From positions 23,647 to 87,646 of the forward strand of contig JAFDYB010000065.1 of the NCBI GenBank assembly GCA_018267655.1: 64,000 nucleotides of DNA, in the 5' to 3' direction. The stretch's first letter is position 1; each line of letters starts with the position of its first letter. The translations under genes and the position numbers were made by a program. The stretch comes from Bacteroidota bacterium. Lineage in GTDB: Bacteria > Bacteroidota > Bacteroidia > B-17B0 > Aurantibacillaceae. This document shows positions 25,863-35,038 of this stretch, piece after piece. The notes beneath the pieces are model-generated. The model was not told the origin of the DNA and ran no database searches. It worked only from the letters and a program-made list of their open reading frames with translations.

Positions 25863-26630
25863 TTAAAGTAAGTAAAAAAATGTAAATACAAATACCCAAA
25901 CTAAGTCTACAAAGTGCCAGTATAAACCAACTTTTTCAACCATTTCGTAATGACCTCTTTTTTCGTAAGTGCCTTTAATAACGTTTAAGAAAATGATAAA
26001 GTTAATTACAACACCGCTAAATACGTGAAACCCGTGGAATCCTGTAACAAAGAAAAAGTAGTTTGCAAATTGAGGTACACCGTATTCGTTAACTACCATG
26101 TTTGCACCGTGTATGTGTCGTGTAACGGTTTCGCCAATATTGTGATCAAAAAATGTTCTTATGTGACCTTGATCTGTACAGTCTTTAATACTTGTAAATA
26201 AATCTGTTCCCACAATAAAATTATACCACTCCCAAGCTTGTGAGCCAACAAATGTTGCTCCTCCAATTATTGTCCAAAACATCCAAACAATAACGCCTTT
26301 TCTATTCATTCTATGGCCGGCTTCAACAGCCAATACCATGGTAACAGATGACATGATGAGCACAAAGGTCATAAAGCCAACGTAGGCCAGCGGAATATGT
26401 TGTTTTATAAACGGAAAGTGGGTAAATACATGTTCAGCTTTTGGCCAAATATCGCCAAATTTGTGGCGAATGAAGCCGTAAGAAATTAATAAACCACCAA
26501 AAGTTAAGGCATCTGAAATGAGGAAAAACCACATCATCATTTTACCATAGCTTATTTTAAACGGAGATTGTCCGCCACTCCATGCTTCTTTAGCATCGAA
26601 TTCTGTAACGTGAGTTGTTGAATGTGACAT
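25863..26630 (-). CDS. Cytochrome c oxidase subunit III
   Basis: 255 residues with membrane helices typical of haem-copper oxidase subunit III. It starts with SYGKMMMWFFLISDALTFGG and ends with LYWHFVDLVWVFVFTFFYLL, the classic subunit III C-terminus; FFFVTGFHGFHVFSGV is also diagnostic. It is longer than its neighbour at 26666 because of a soluble loop between helices (SIKDCTDQGHIRTF region). Subunit III stabilises the catalytic subunit I. It is followed 15 bp later by the subunit IV gene. Confidence 0.95.
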   Translation of the reverse strand: MSHSTTHVTEFDAKEAWSGGQSPFKISYGKMMMWFFLISDALTFGGLLISYGFIRHKFGDIWPKAEHVFTHFPFIKQHIPLAYVGFMTFVLIMSSVTMVLAVEAGHRMNRKGVIVWMFWTIIGGATFVGSQAWEWYNFIVGTDLFTSIKDCTDQGHIRTFFDHNIGETVTRHIHGANMVVNEYGVPQFANYFFFVTGFHGFHVFSGVVINFIIFLNVIKGTYEKRGHYEMVEKVGLYWHFVDLVWVFVFTFFYLL

Positions 26631-26665
26631 ATAAAAGAGAATGTTGAATTATACAGAGTGCAATA

Positions 26666-27274
26666 TTAACGATAAAAATATAAAAACAAAAATAAATATA
26701 CCCATAATGCATCTAAAAAGTGCCAATAGATTGAAGTTAGCTCTATTCCTAGGTAATCAGCCGAAGAATATTTTTTCAACAGTGATTTTGTTAATGAAAC
26801 CATTAAGGCAATTAAACCTCCTATCATGTGCAATAAATGGAGTAAAGCGATGATATATAAAAAGGATCCGGAAGCGTTGGCATATTTTCCTAAAAAATAA
26901 ATACCTTGAGAGGTTAGTTCTCGCCAAGCGCTGATTTGAGTATAAAAAAAGCTAAATCCCAATAAAAGGGTAATTGCCAAAAAGAGAGCAGTAGCCTTGG
27001 TGTTATCTTTTTTAATAAAATATTGAGCTAAAACCATTGTTAAGCTGCTGGTAAGGATTAAGGCGGTGCTAATAAACATGATATTAGGAAGGTTAAATTG
27101 TTTCCAATTGCCATTATCAGCCCTAATTAAGTACGCACTGGTTAATCCGGCAAAAAGCATAACAATGCTAACTATTCCAAGCCATAGCATTGGTTTTGCG
27201 GCTTTTCTTTTGGCTTGCCTTAGTTCTTCTTTTCTAATTTTATAAAGTTCTTTTTTACTTATTTGCGATTCCAT
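26666..27274 (-). CDS. Cytochrome c oxidase subunit III-like protein (second copy)
   Basis: 202 residues with a basic N-terminus (ESQISKKELYKIRKEELRQA) and membrane helices, including LGIVSIVMLFAGLTSAYLIR and the subunit III-type C-terminus TSIYWHFLDALWVYLFLFLY. An upstream TTG at 27316 lies within a -7 box (TAACTTTG, 27321-27314 minus strand), so the ATG at 27272-27274 is the start. Two tandem subunit III genes between haem O synthase and subunit IV are usual in Bacteroidota. Both are probably part of one caa3-type complex. Confidence 0.93.
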   Translation of the reverse strand: MESQISKKELYKIRKEELRQAKRKAAKPMLWLGIVSIVMLFAGLTSAYLIRADNGNWKQFNLPNIMFISTALILTSSLTMVLAQYFIKKDNTKATALFLAITLLLGFSFFYTQISAWRELTSQGIYFLGKYANASGSFLYIIALLHLLHMIGGLIALMVSLTKSLLKKYSSADYLGIELTSIYWHFLDALWVYLFLFLYFYR

Positions 27275-27313
27275 GTATTTTAAAGAATAAAAATTGTATG
27301 TTAAATTCTGCCA

Positions 27314-27321
27314 CAAAGTTA
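27314..27321 (-). promoter_or_regulatory. -7 box ahead of the subunit III genes
   Basis: Minus-strand TAACTTTG, exact TAnnTTTG, predicting a transcript start about 27309 and a 35-nt leader. It gives the two subunit III genes and subunit IV their own promoter within the cluster and excludes the TTG at 27316 as a start. Confidence 0.5.
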
Positions 27322-27394
27322 AACTTCAATCCGAAGTGTTCACATTATTTGTAATTAAATTATTAAAAGTGATATTAATCAATGTTTTTATGTT

Positions 27395-28285
27395 TTAAGC
27401 CCTTGTCATTAATGCTAATTGTACTGTTGGGAGGTAAATTAGTATAATAAAAAATAATTTTTTGGCTAAAACATCGCTTGGGTATTTGTAAAATATATAA
27501 GCTTGAAGCACCATTGCTAAGCCACAAACAACACAAACTAGAGTGCTTATTAGTCCTACAAAATTAAAGGTAAAGGGTAAAATGCTACAAATAAGCAAAA
27601 ATGCGCAATAAAGCAGTATTTGAAACTTACTAGCATCGTTTTTTCCGCCTCTAGATGGCAGCAAGTAAAAATCGGCTTTAGCGTAATCTTCGCTGTTAAA
27701 CCAAGCCAATGTCCAAAAGTGTGGGAATTGCCAAACAAATTGAATTAAGAATAATAGGAGTGCAAACACGCCAACAGAGCCAAAATTAGGAGTTGAAGCC
27801 ACCGCACCAATTAAAGTTGGCAAGGCCCCCGGAAAAGCTCCAACAAATACAGAGAAGGGTGTTATGCGCTTTAATGGAGTGTATGCTAATGCGTATAAAA
27901 GCATAGAAATAAATCCAATTATGCCCGATAAAGGGTTGGTGTAAACCCAAAGTATGGCAGAGCCACCAATGCCTAAAATAGCACAAAAGATAAACGCTTG
28001 GGCTTTTGTGAGTATGTTTTGAGGTAAGGGCCTATTTCGCGTACGATCCATGAGTTTATCTAATTCTTTTTCAATAATTTGATTAAAGCCATTGGCGGCA
28101 CTAGTAACTAAAAAGCCACCCAACCCAAGGGCAATTACTTGAACTAAATTTATTGTTTCAGCTACGGTAAAATAGGTAATTAAGGCACTAAAAACAACAA
28201 GGGAGCCAAGTCTGTACTTAGTTAACTCAATAAAGCCTTTTAACTTTACAAGAAAAGATGGATTATTTTTAGTGCTAGTTTCCAA
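27395..28285 (-). CDS. ctaB: Haem O synthase (protohaem IX farnesyltransferase)
   Basis: About 296 residues of the UbiA prenyltransferase family. The two metal/prenyl-diphosphate motifs are NGFNQIIEKELDKLMDRTRN (residues about 85-104) and the later NSEDYAKADFYLLPSRGG region. It farnesylates haem b to haem O for the terminal oxidase genes that follow. There is no ATG. A TTG at 28297 sits inside an exact -7 box (TAAATTTG, 28302-28295 minus strand), so the next TTG at 28285 (ETSTKNNPSFL) is the more likely start, with a 6-nt leader. Confidence 0.94.
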   Translation of the reverse strand: METSTKNNPSFLVKLKGFIELTKYRLGSLVVFSALITYFTVAETINLVQVIALGLGGFLVTSAANGFNQIIEKELDKLMDRTRNRPLPQNILTKAQAFIFCAILGIGGSAILWVYTNPLSGIIGFISMLLYALAYTPLKRITPFSVFVGAFPGALPTLIGAVASTPNFGSVGVFALLLFLIQFVWQFPHFWTLAWFNSEDYAKADFYLLPSRGGKNDASKFQILLYCAFLLICSILPFTFNFVGLISTLVCVVCGLAMVLQAYIFYKYPSDVLAKKLFFIILIYLPTVQLALMTRA

Positions 28286-28294
28286 AAAAGAACG

Positions 28295-28302
28295 CAAATT
28301 TA
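28295..28302 (-). promoter_or_regulatory. -7 box of ctaB
   Basis: Minus-strand TAAATTTG, exact TAnnTTTG. Predicted start about 28290, only 5-6 nt before the TTG start at 28285. Confidence 0.5.
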
Positions 28303-28386
28303 CAATTATTAAAACTCAAAATTATGCGTTCATGTAATCATTTTGTAAAAACTCTTAAAAAAAAGCATTTATATTAAACATTTTTA

Positions 28387-28394
28387 TATTTTTG
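28387..28394 (+). promoter_or_regulatory. -7 box of the lipoprotein gene
   Basis: TATTTTTG followed by CAGC, exact TAnnTTTG. Predicted transcript start about 28399 and leader of about 27 nt before the ATG at 28426. Confidence 0.6.
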
Positions 28395-28425
28395 CAGCAA
28401 CTAAAAGTAATCTAAATAATTAACG

Positions 28426-30165
28426 ATGAATTCAAAATTTTTACGTACAATAGGTGCTAGTTTGTCAGTAGCACTAGTTCTTTCAAGCTGCGATGGTTTG
28501 GGAAAAATGCTTAAAAAGCAAAAAGAAATACAATACTCAATTACCCCAAACCCCATTGAAATGCATGGCGACAGCGTTCAATTTAGTGCAAGCGGTAAAT
28601 TTAGCCCAAAATTATTTGCTAAAAAAGTAACATTAACTATTACACCAATGGTTAAGGGTAACGGTGGCGTTGAAAAATCGTTAAAACCAATTGTATTGGT
28701 AGGTGAAAAAGCTACTGGAAGCGGTCAAAAAATAGCCTACACAACAGGTGGCTCGTTTAACTATACGTCTGAAAAATTTGCTTATGAGCCGGGTATTCGT
28801 AATGCAAAGGTTTTAATAAAAGCTGTTGGCCAAGTTAAAAAGAAAACAAAAGAGTTTAATCCGGTTGAAATTGCCGATGGAACAAATGCAACGCCTTTAT
28901 TGGTTCGCAATGATGAAAAAGGAATGTGGGCAAAAGATAATTTTGTGAAAACAACTCCGGCTAATCAGTCAACGCATATCTATTACGCAATTAATCAGTC
29001 GAATGTTCGCCCTGGTGAAATGAAATCGGAAGAGATGAAGGCGTTTAATGAGTTTATTAAAACAAATATTAACTCACAGTGGTATGAGTTTAAAGGTATT
29101 AGCGTTTCTGCATACGCATCTCCAGACGGAGAAACCGATAAAAATGAAAACTTAGCAAAAGATCGTGCAAAATCGGGTTCAGCAGCAGTAATGTCTGAAT
29201 TTGGAAAAAACAAAAACAAAGATCAAAAGTTTGGAAAAACAAAAGATCAATATGTAGTTGGGACTACTAATGAAGATTGGGCTGGTTTTAAAACCTTGAT
29301 GGAGCAGTCAACAATGGCAGATAAAGATTTAATTTTACGTGTGTTAACAATGTACAACGATCCAAATCAGCGCCGTAAAGAAATTAAAAACTTATCAAAA
29401 ACTTATGTTGAGTTAGCTGAAAAAGTATTACCAAAATTACGCCGTTCAGAAGTTACTGTTAATGTAGATAAAAAGTCTCGTACCGATGAGCAAATTACAA
29501 AGTTAATGGTTAGCAACCCTGATAGCTTAAACGTAGAAGAATTGTTGTATGGCGCAAGCTTAACAAATGATATAAACACAAAATTACAAGTGTGCAAGTC
29601 TGCTGAAAAACAATTTGCATCTGACTGGAGAACTTCAAACAACGTAGGGGTTGTATTGCTAATGCAAAATAAGGTAACAGAAGCTTCAGATGCCTTTAAA
29701 CGTGCCGAAAAAGCAGGAAGCAGTCAGCCGGCTGTTTACAATAACTTAGGTATCATTGAAGCAAAAAATGGTAATCGTATTCAAGCGCGTGAGTTATACA
29801 AAAAAGCAGGCGGTTCAGTGGAATCAAAATATAACATGGGAATTTTAGATATTCGCGATGGTAAATACAGCGATGCTGTTAGTAACTTTGGAGATGCTAA
29901 AAATGTAAATAAAGCCTTATCGCAACTATTAACAGGCGCTGCAGGGTCAGTTAACTCTACACTTGATGCAGGTAATGATAAAGATTCAGCATATGGATTT
30001 TATTTACGTGCAGTAGCTGCTGCTCGCAGTGCAAATAATGCTGATGCTATTTCAAACTTAAAGAAAGCAATTGAAAAAAATGGCTCGTTAAAAGCATGGG
30101 CTAAAGATGACGTAGAATTTATTAAAATGCGCTCTGACAGTGGGTTTACAGGTTTAACAAACTAA
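28426..30165 (+). CDS. Lipoprotein with OmpA-like and TPR regions, role unknown
   Basis: 579 residues. The lipobox LSSC puts the lipidated Cys at residue 22. A beta-rich region follows (about residues 35-170). Next is a segment reminiscent of OmpA-like domains (about 200-290; ISVSAYASPDGETDKNENLA with KDRAKSGSAAVMSEF, the S-PDG and N-LAKDRA pattern). The C-terminal third contains TPR-like helices (NNVGVVLLMQNKVTEASDAF, YNNLGIIEAKNGNRIQAREL, YNMGILDIRDGKYSDAVSNF). Such proteins are widespread in Bacteroidota envelopes and may link outer membrane, peptidoglycan and partner proteins. It is monocistronic, with a good promoter and a very strong terminator, suggesting an abundant product. Confidence 0.85.
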   Translation: MNSKFLRTIGASLSVALVLSSCDGLGKMLKKQKEIQYSITPNPIEMHGDSVQFSASGKFSPKLFAKKVTLTITPMVKGNGGVEKSLKPIVLVGEKATGSGQKIAYTTGGSFNYTSEKFAYEPGIRNAKVLIKAVGQVKKKTKEFNPVEIADGTNATPLLVRNDEKGMWAKDNFVKTTPANQSTHIYYAINQSNVRPGEMKSEEMKAFNEFIKTNINSQWYEFKGISVSAYASPDGETDKNENLAKDRAKSGSAAVMSEFGKNKNKDQKFGKTKDQYVVGTTNEDWAGFKTLMEQSTMADKDLILRVLTMYNDPNQRRKEIKNLSKTYVELAEKVLPKLRRSEVTVNVDKKSRTDEQITKLMVSNPDSLNVEELLYGASLTNDINTKLQVCKSAEKQFASDWRTSNNVGVVLLMQNKVTEASDAFKRAEKAGSSQPAVYNNLGIIEAKNGNRIQARELYKKAGGSVESKYNMGILDIRDGKYSDAVSNFGDAKNVNKALSQLLTGAAGSVNSTLDAGNDKDSAYGFYLRAVAAARSANNADAISNLKKAIEKNGSLKAWAKDDVEFIKMRSDSGFTGLTN

Positions 30166-30182
30166 CATATTTATATTCCTAT

Positions 30183-30217
30183 AAAAAGCCAAGCTAATTT
30201 AGCTTGGCTTTTTTTTA
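30183..30217 (+). terminator. Strong rho-independent terminator after the lipoprotein gene
   Basis: A 15-bp perfect stem, AAAAAGCCAAGCTAA against its reverse complement around a single T (30183-30213), running into a T-tract. The symmetry would also stop antisense transcription. Confidence 0.9.
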
Positions 30218-30305
30218 ATAAAAAACACAATTATAAAAAGCAATTTGTTAGTTAATTTCAATTATTGCTAAGTTTTGCTTTAAACTAAAATATACTTTTA
30301 TTTTA

Positions 30306-31676
30306 ATGGGAAAACAAAGGGTACACTTAATAGCTATTGGAGGAAGCGCTATGCACAACATGGCCTTAGCATTACACGAAAAAAACTATATAGTAACAGG
30401 CAGTGACGATGAAATTAATGAGCCAAGTAAAAGCAGGCTTGCGCTAGCCGGTTTGTTACCGGAAAAAATAGGTTGGTTTCCTGATAAAATTACAAAGGAT
30501 ATTGATGCCGTAATACTTGGCATGCACGCTAGAGAAGATAATTTTGAGTTGATAAAAGCGAAAGAATTGGGCTTAAAAATTTACTCTTATCCGGAGTATG
30601 TGTACGAGGCAACAAAAAATAAAACAAGAATAGTTATTGGTGGAAGTCATGGCAAAACATCTATTACGGCAATGATTTTACATGTGCTACATTATTACAA
30701 AATTGAGTCAGATTACTTAATAGGCGCTCAACTCGAAGGCTTTAAAACAATGGTAAATTTTAGCAATACTTCAAAAATTGCTGTAATAGAAGGCGACGAG
30801 TACCTAGCTTCACCAATTGACAGGCGACCTAAATTTCATTTATACAAACCTAATATTGCAGTATTAAGCGGAATTGCATGGGATCACATTAATGTATTCC
30901 CAACCTTTGATGTGTACAAAAAACAATTTGAAATATTTATTGAATTGATTGAAAAAAATGGTGCGCTTATTTATTGTGATGAAGACGAAAATTTGAAAAT
31001 TATTGCCGAAAAAGAATATCCTAATTCGTTGAAAAAAATACCTTATGCTGTGTTGCCTTATGTTATAAATGATGGTATTACATCTATTTTACAAGATGGT
31101 AAAAAGTATGAGATACAAATATTTGGAGAACATAATTTAATGAATTTAAATGCGGCAATGAATGTTTGTGCGCTTTTAAATATTGATGCTGCCATGTTTT
31201 TAAAGGCTATTGCCGGTTTTAAAGGAGCAGCAAAACGGCTTGAGCTTGTTTATAAAAACAGTACATTTTCTTTCTTTAAAGATTTTGCGCACTCTCCCTC
31301 AAAACTTAAGGCAACAACTAACGCAGTAAAAGAACAATTTAAAAATAGAAGTATTACAGCCTGTATGGAGTTACATACATTTAGCAGTTTAACTAATGAG
31401 TTTTTGCTTGAGTATAAAAATTGTATGGATTATGCCGATGAGGCGATAGTATATTTTAATCCTCACACTATTGAACATAAAAAACTTAAACCAATTACAA
31501 TTGATCAAGTAAAAAATGCGTTTGCAAGAAATGACATTAACGTTTTTACCGATAGCCTAGAACTTCAAAAATATTTAATAAGTCAGCATTGGAGTAACAA
31601 GGTTTTATTAATGATGAGCAGTGGTAATTTTGATGGAATAGATTTTACTAATCTTTCGCAAAAATTAATAATGTAA
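30306..31676 (+). CDS. mpl: Mur ligase family peptidoglycan-peptide ligase (Mpl-like)
   Basis: 456 residues with three Mur-ligase domains: an N-terminal Rossmann-like domain (VHLIAIGGSAMHNMALAL), the ATP-binding P-loop GGSHGKTS at residues 112-119, and the C-terminal domain after about residue 310. It lacks a long insert and resembles the Mpl subgroup that joins UDP-MurNAc to a recycled tripeptide, rather than MurC proper, which is normally in the dcw cluster. It thus belongs to peptidoglycan recycling. No other mur gene is adjacent. Convergent with dedA, 7 bp away. Confidence 0.85.
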   Translation: MGKQRVHLIAIGGSAMHNMALALHEKNYIVTGSDDEINEPSKSRLALAGLLPEKIGWFPDKITKDIDAVILGMHAREDNFELIKAKELGLKIYSYPEYVYEATKNKTRIVIGGSHGKTSITAMILHVLHYYKIESDYLIGAQLEGFKTMVNFSNTSKIAVIEGDEYLASPIDRRPKFHLYKPNIAVLSGIAWDHINVFPTFDVYKKQFEIFIELIEKNGALIYCDEDENLKIIAEKEYPNSLKKIPYAVLPYVINDGITSILQDGKKYEIQIFGEHNLMNLNAAMNVCALLNIDAAMFLKAIAGFKGAAKRLELVYKNSTFSFFKDFAHSPSKLKATTNAVKEQFKNRSITACMELHTFSSLTNEFLLEYKNCMDYADEAIVYFNPHTIEHKKLKPITIDQVKNAFARNDINVFTDSLELQKYLISQHWSNKVLLMMSSGNFDGIDFTNLSQKLIM

Positions 31677-31683
31677 TTCAGGC

Positions 31684-32331
31684 TTAACTTTGCTGTTTAG
31701 CCAGCTTTTTTTTAAGTAGTGTAATTAACACAGGCGCTATTGAAATTAGAACAATTCCAATGCAAACCAAGTCTATTCGTTTGCGTATAAACTCAACTTC
31801 GCCAAGCAAATAACCGGCTGTAGTTAAACTACCTATCCATAAAGCACCACCTATAATATCAAAAGTTAAATATTTTCGGTAGTTCATTTTTCCAATACCT
31901 GCTGCAAATGGGGCAAAGGTTCGAATAAAGGGTACAAACCTTGCCAAGACAATTGCTTTAACGCCATATTTTTCAAAAAAATCTTCGGTTTTAGTTAAAT
32001 ATTCTTTTTTTACAATAGCTTTTCCTCTTAGTTTTAAGTTAAAAACTTTTAAGCCAAAGGTTCTGCCAATCCAATAATTACAATTATCACCCAAAACAGC
32101 AGCTGCAAATAAAAGCAAAAATAAATAGCTAATATTTAGCATACCACTTCTGGCGAAAAAACCGGCTACAAAAAGTAGTGAGTCGCCGGGTAAAAAGGGC
32201 ATAGCTACCAGGCCGGTTTCAATAAAAATAATTAAAAATAAAATAGCATATATGGCAAGGCCATAGTTATTAAATATCCACTGAAAGTTTTCGATACTTA
32301 GTGGCCAAAGGTGTTTAAAAATTTCAATCAT
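31684..32331 (-). CDS. DedA family membrane protein
   Basis: 215 residues with the DedA/VTT pattern: FLIIFIETGLVAMPFLPGDS near the N-terminus and the conserved ARFVPFIRTFAPFAAGIGKM (about 135-155), which contains the functional Arg residues of the family. DedA proteins recycle or flip lipid carriers such as undecaprenyl phosphate and help membrane homeostasis. It is last in a four-gene minus-strand operon with TPR, phosphosulfolactate synthase and rhodanese genes, 9 bp after the rhodanese. Confidence 0.93.
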   Translation of the reverse strand: MIEIFKHLWPLSIENFQWIFNNYGLAIYAILFLIIFIETGLVAMPFLPGDSLLFVAGFFARSGMLNISYLFLLLFAAAVLGDNCNYWIGRTFGLKVFNLKLRGKAIVKKEYLTKTEDFFEKYGVKAIVLARFVPFIRTFAPFAAGIGKMNYRKYLTFDIIGGALWIGSLTTAGYLLGEVEFIRKRIDLVCIGIVLISIAPVLITLLKKKLAKQQS

Positions 32332-32340
32332 GTTTTTTAG

Positions 32341-32646
32341 TTACTTGTTTGGGAATGTTTGTAAAAATTCTACAATACCTCCTCTTAAATTGTAGAGGTT
32401 GTTAAATCCGAATTGGTTTTCAAGGGCGTTAATTACGGAGGCGCTGCGTTTTCCGCTGCGACAGTGAAAGATAACTTGTTTTGTTTTACTCACTTTGTCA
32501 ACGTTATCCATTATTTCGCCCATTGGAATTAAATCTCCGTTTATATTGCTTTCTTCGTGTTCGTATTCTTCGCGAACGTCTATCAGTTGAAAGTCAACGT
32601 TTTTATCAATAAGATATTTTAATTCATCGGCAGTTATTTCTTTCAT
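32341..32646 (-). CDS. Rhodanese-like single-domain protein
   Basis: 101 residues, one rhodanese domain. The active-site loop is HCRSGKRS with catalytic Cys62, and LIDVREEYEHEESNINGDLI and NLYNLRGGIVEF are conserved. No signal peptide, so cytoplasmic. It transfers sulfane sulfur from a donor to an acceptor. It lies 22 bp after phosphosulfolactate synthase; the shared sulfur theme may be functional or chance. Confidence 0.94.
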   Translation of the reverse strand: MKEITADELKYLIDKNVDFQLIDVREEYEHEESNINGDLIPMGEIMDNVDKVSKTKQVIFHCRSGKRSASVINALENQFGFNNLYNLRGGIVEFLQTFPNK

Positions 32647-32668
32647 TATAGAGGTTTTTATTAAGAGA

Positions 32669-33478
32669 TTAAATTTCTGTTTTTAGTTCAGGCGGTAAAA
32701 ATGCAAAAAAAGTATCGCCCCTTAAGCCTAATCGCAGTGTTTCTGTAGGAATAACATCGTCAACTGCTATGTTTCCTAAATTTACATTACTGCCAAACAA
32801 TTTTATAAAATATGCTTGTTGGCTTTTTTGAGGGGTTTCCCAAATTATATTTTCAAGTTTAACTTTATTTACGATGCGGTTAATGAGTAGGGCATGAGCA
32901 CTTCCGTTTTTATGAAAAATTCCAACGGTGCCACTTTCGCGTGCTTCGGCAATTACTTTAAAGGAACCTGCTTTTAGTTCAGCCTCCATCATTTTTATCC
33001 AACGTTGTGGGTGTATAATTACGCCTTCTTCTTTACTGCCAACCTCGCTTAATACTGTGAAGTTTTTAGAAAGTATAGAAATGTATTCGCATTTTTTTTC
33101 GTGATTTAGGGTAATACTGCCATCGCTTACTTCGCAGCTTTTGAGTCCTAGTTCGGAAACATAATCAACATAGGCTTGAAATTGATTGCGTATAACAAAA
33201 GCTTCAAATAAGGTTCCGCCAACATAAACGTTGATGTTGTTGTCTTGGTATAATTTTATTTTTTCTTTTACATTATTTGAAACCAATGAAGTTCCAAATC
33301 CAAGTTTAATAAAATCAACGTATTTCCCTGACGCACTAACTAAATCTTCGGCTTGTCTTAAACTAAGGCCTTTGTCCATTACCATTGTAATTCCGTTGCT
33401 ACGAGGGTTTTGAGTTCGTTCGGGTAAGTATTTAAGTGGTGAATGGCTCACTTTTTTAGTTTTAGGTGTTTCTATCAT
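32669..33478 (-). CDS. Phosphosulfolactate synthase family protein (ComA)
   Basis: 269 residues matching the ComA (beta/alpha)8 barrel: NGITMVMDKGLSLRQAEDLV, YVDFIKLGFGTSL, NVYVGGTLFEAF, CEVSDGSITL and LSEVGSKEEGV, with HPQRWIKMMEAELKAGSFKV later. ComA adds sulfite to phosphoenolpyruvate to make phosphosulfolactate, the first step to coenzyme M in archaea. In Bacteroidota, which lack methanogenesis, it could feed sulfolactate or cysteate into sulfonolipids, which is inference. Its start overlaps the end of the TPR gene by 17 bp, so the two are coupled. Confidence 0.9.
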   Translation of the reverse strand: MIETPKTKKVSHSPLKYLPERTQNPRSNGITMVMDKGLSLRQAEDLVSASGKYVDFIKLGFGTSLVSNNVKEKIKLYQDNNINVYVGGTLFEAFVIRNQFQAYVDYVSELGLKSCEVSDGSITLNHEKKCEYISILSKNFTVLSEVGSKEEGVIIHPQRWIKMMEAELKAGSFKVIAEARESGTVGIFHKNGSAHALLINRIVNKVKLENIIWETPQKSQQAYFIKLFGSNVNLGNIAVDDVIPTETLRLGLRGDTFFAFLPPELKTEI

Positions 33479-34889
33479 TGTAAAGAGAGATTAAATTTAT
33501 TAATTCGTTATCGTTAACCAAAACGGGGGCGTATTCAAAAATAGTATTGTATGCATCGTAATTTAGGCTAAGTCCTCTTGCTATAAAGTCGATAGCATCT
33601 TTTTTGTTTTTATTTTCTATTAATAAAACGCCCATTCGGTAGTATAGTTCTGCTGAGGTTGGGTGTTTTTTTATACCCTCCAGTATTACGTTTAGGGCAT
33701 CATTTAGCTGACCAAGTGTTCGTAGAACGTTGCTATAGTCGAGATACACGTCGTGGCGCTCGTATTCTAATTCAATAACTCTTTCAAAAGCTAAAATAGA
33801 TTCTTCTAAAAAACCTATTCGTTCATTTATTTGCGCAAAAACATACCAAGACTCTGCATCATTTGGATTAATTTCAATAGCCTTTTTAGCGTAGTGGATA
33901 CCTTCGGTTGATCTGTTCATTGCATCGAGAACTACGCCAATTCCGAGCCAAGCATCGGCATTAGCGGGGTCTAGTTTTACGCATTTATTGTAATTAACTA
34001 AAGCGTTTTCGAATTTATGAAGGCTTTCGTAGCATTCGCCAATATAAAAGTAGGTGCTTGGGTCACCTTCTTCGTGCTTAAATGTTTCTTTGTAGCATGA
34101 TATAGCATCTTCATAGCGCTCGAGTTGAGCGAGCGAATTAGCTTTATTAAAATAGGCAGAGCTAAATTTTTCGTTAATTGCTAAAGCATAATCGTAAGCA
34201 TCAATTGCTTTTTCAAATAAACTTAATCTGTTGTAGGCTAAGCCTAAGTTAAACCATGCAAAATAGCTGTATGGGTGTTTGTCTATATAATTCTCAAAAA
34301 ATGCAACGGCTTGCTCACTTTTTCCCGTTAAATCAAAGCAAAGAGAAAGTTCGTTTAGAGCCACTTCGTTTTTTGAGTTATATTGCAGTGCCTTTTTTAA
34401 ATAATACATGGCATCTAATGGTTTTTCTTCGTTTAAAAATTCAACGCCTAATGCAATGTACACCTCGTCTTTATTTTCAGAGAGAGGCAATGCTTTTTTA
34501 TAATTCTCAATAGCTTGTTCGCCCAAACCTATTTGGCTATATATGTAACCGCGCGCCATATACAATTCGAAGTTATTTGACTCAAATTGTTCTACTTGAT
34601 TAAGAACGTTTAAAGCTTCGTGCGTAAAGTGTTGAGAGGATAGATATTGTGCGTAACGGATTTTAATTATGCCCGAGTATGGATATCGCTCAAGAGCATA
34701 ATCAATAGCTTTTTTTGCCATTTCGTAATTAAACCAATTTAAGTAGTAATCAATAATTTCTTCTAATTGATCGGCATCAAAAAAGCAGGTTTTGTTCTCA
34801 GAAATCATTGCTTCAAAGTTTTTTAAGCTTTCTTCAAAATCATTTCCATTATCAAAATCATCGTTATTATCATCAAAATCTCTCTGCAT
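33462..34889 (-). CDS. Tetratricopeptide repeat protein, cytoplasmic
   Basis: About 475 residues, almost entirely TPR repeats after a short acidic N-terminus (FDDNNDDFDNGNDF). Clear repeats include ELYMARGYIYSQIGLGEQAI, FAWFNLGLAYNRLSLFEKAI, TYFYIGECYESLHKFENALV, ADAWLGIGVVLDAMNRSTEG and AELYYRMGVLLIENKNKKDA. There is no signal peptide or membrane segment, so it acts as a cytoplasmic scaffold, partner unknown. The frame is open to a TTG at 34949 and an ATG at 34928; I chose the ATG at 34887-34889 because the homologues I recall begin with the acidic stretch. Confidence 0.88.
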   Translation of the reverse strand: MQRDFDDNNDDFDNGNDFEESLKNFEAMISENKTCFFDADQLEEIIDYYLNWFNYEMAKKAIDYALERYPYSGIIKIRYAQYLSSQHFTHEALNVLNQVEQFESNNFELYMARGYIYSQIGLGEQAIENYKKALPLSENKDEVYIALGVEFLNEEKPLDAMYYLKKALQYNSKNEVALNELSLCFDLTGKSEQAVAFFENYIDKHPYSYFAWFNLGLAYNRLSLFEKAIDAYDYALAINEKFSSAYFNKANSLAQLERYEDAISCYKETFKHEEGDPSTYFYIGECYESLHKFENALVNYNKCVKLDPANADAWLGIGVVLDAMNRSTEGIHYAKKAIEINPNDAESWYVFAQINERIGFLEESILAFERVIELEYERHDVYLDYSNVLRTLGQLNDALNVILEGIKKHPTSAELYYRMGVLLIENKNKKDAIDFIARGLSLNYDAYNTIFEYAPVLVNDNELINLISLYNDRNT

Positions 34890-35038
34890 ATAATTTTTAT
34901 AATATAAAATTACATCATTTTTTGTCATAAAATAATTTGATTTTTTCAAAAAAAATATTACTTAACTTAATTTAATGATTAACATGTACTTAAATAGGAT
35001 TTTAGAATATTATTTTTATAATTTTAGACCGTTAATTT

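Noticed and set aside
27314..27316. TTG as start of the second subunit III gene
   Set aside because: The codon lies inside an exact TAnnTTTG box; the ATG at 27274 fits better.
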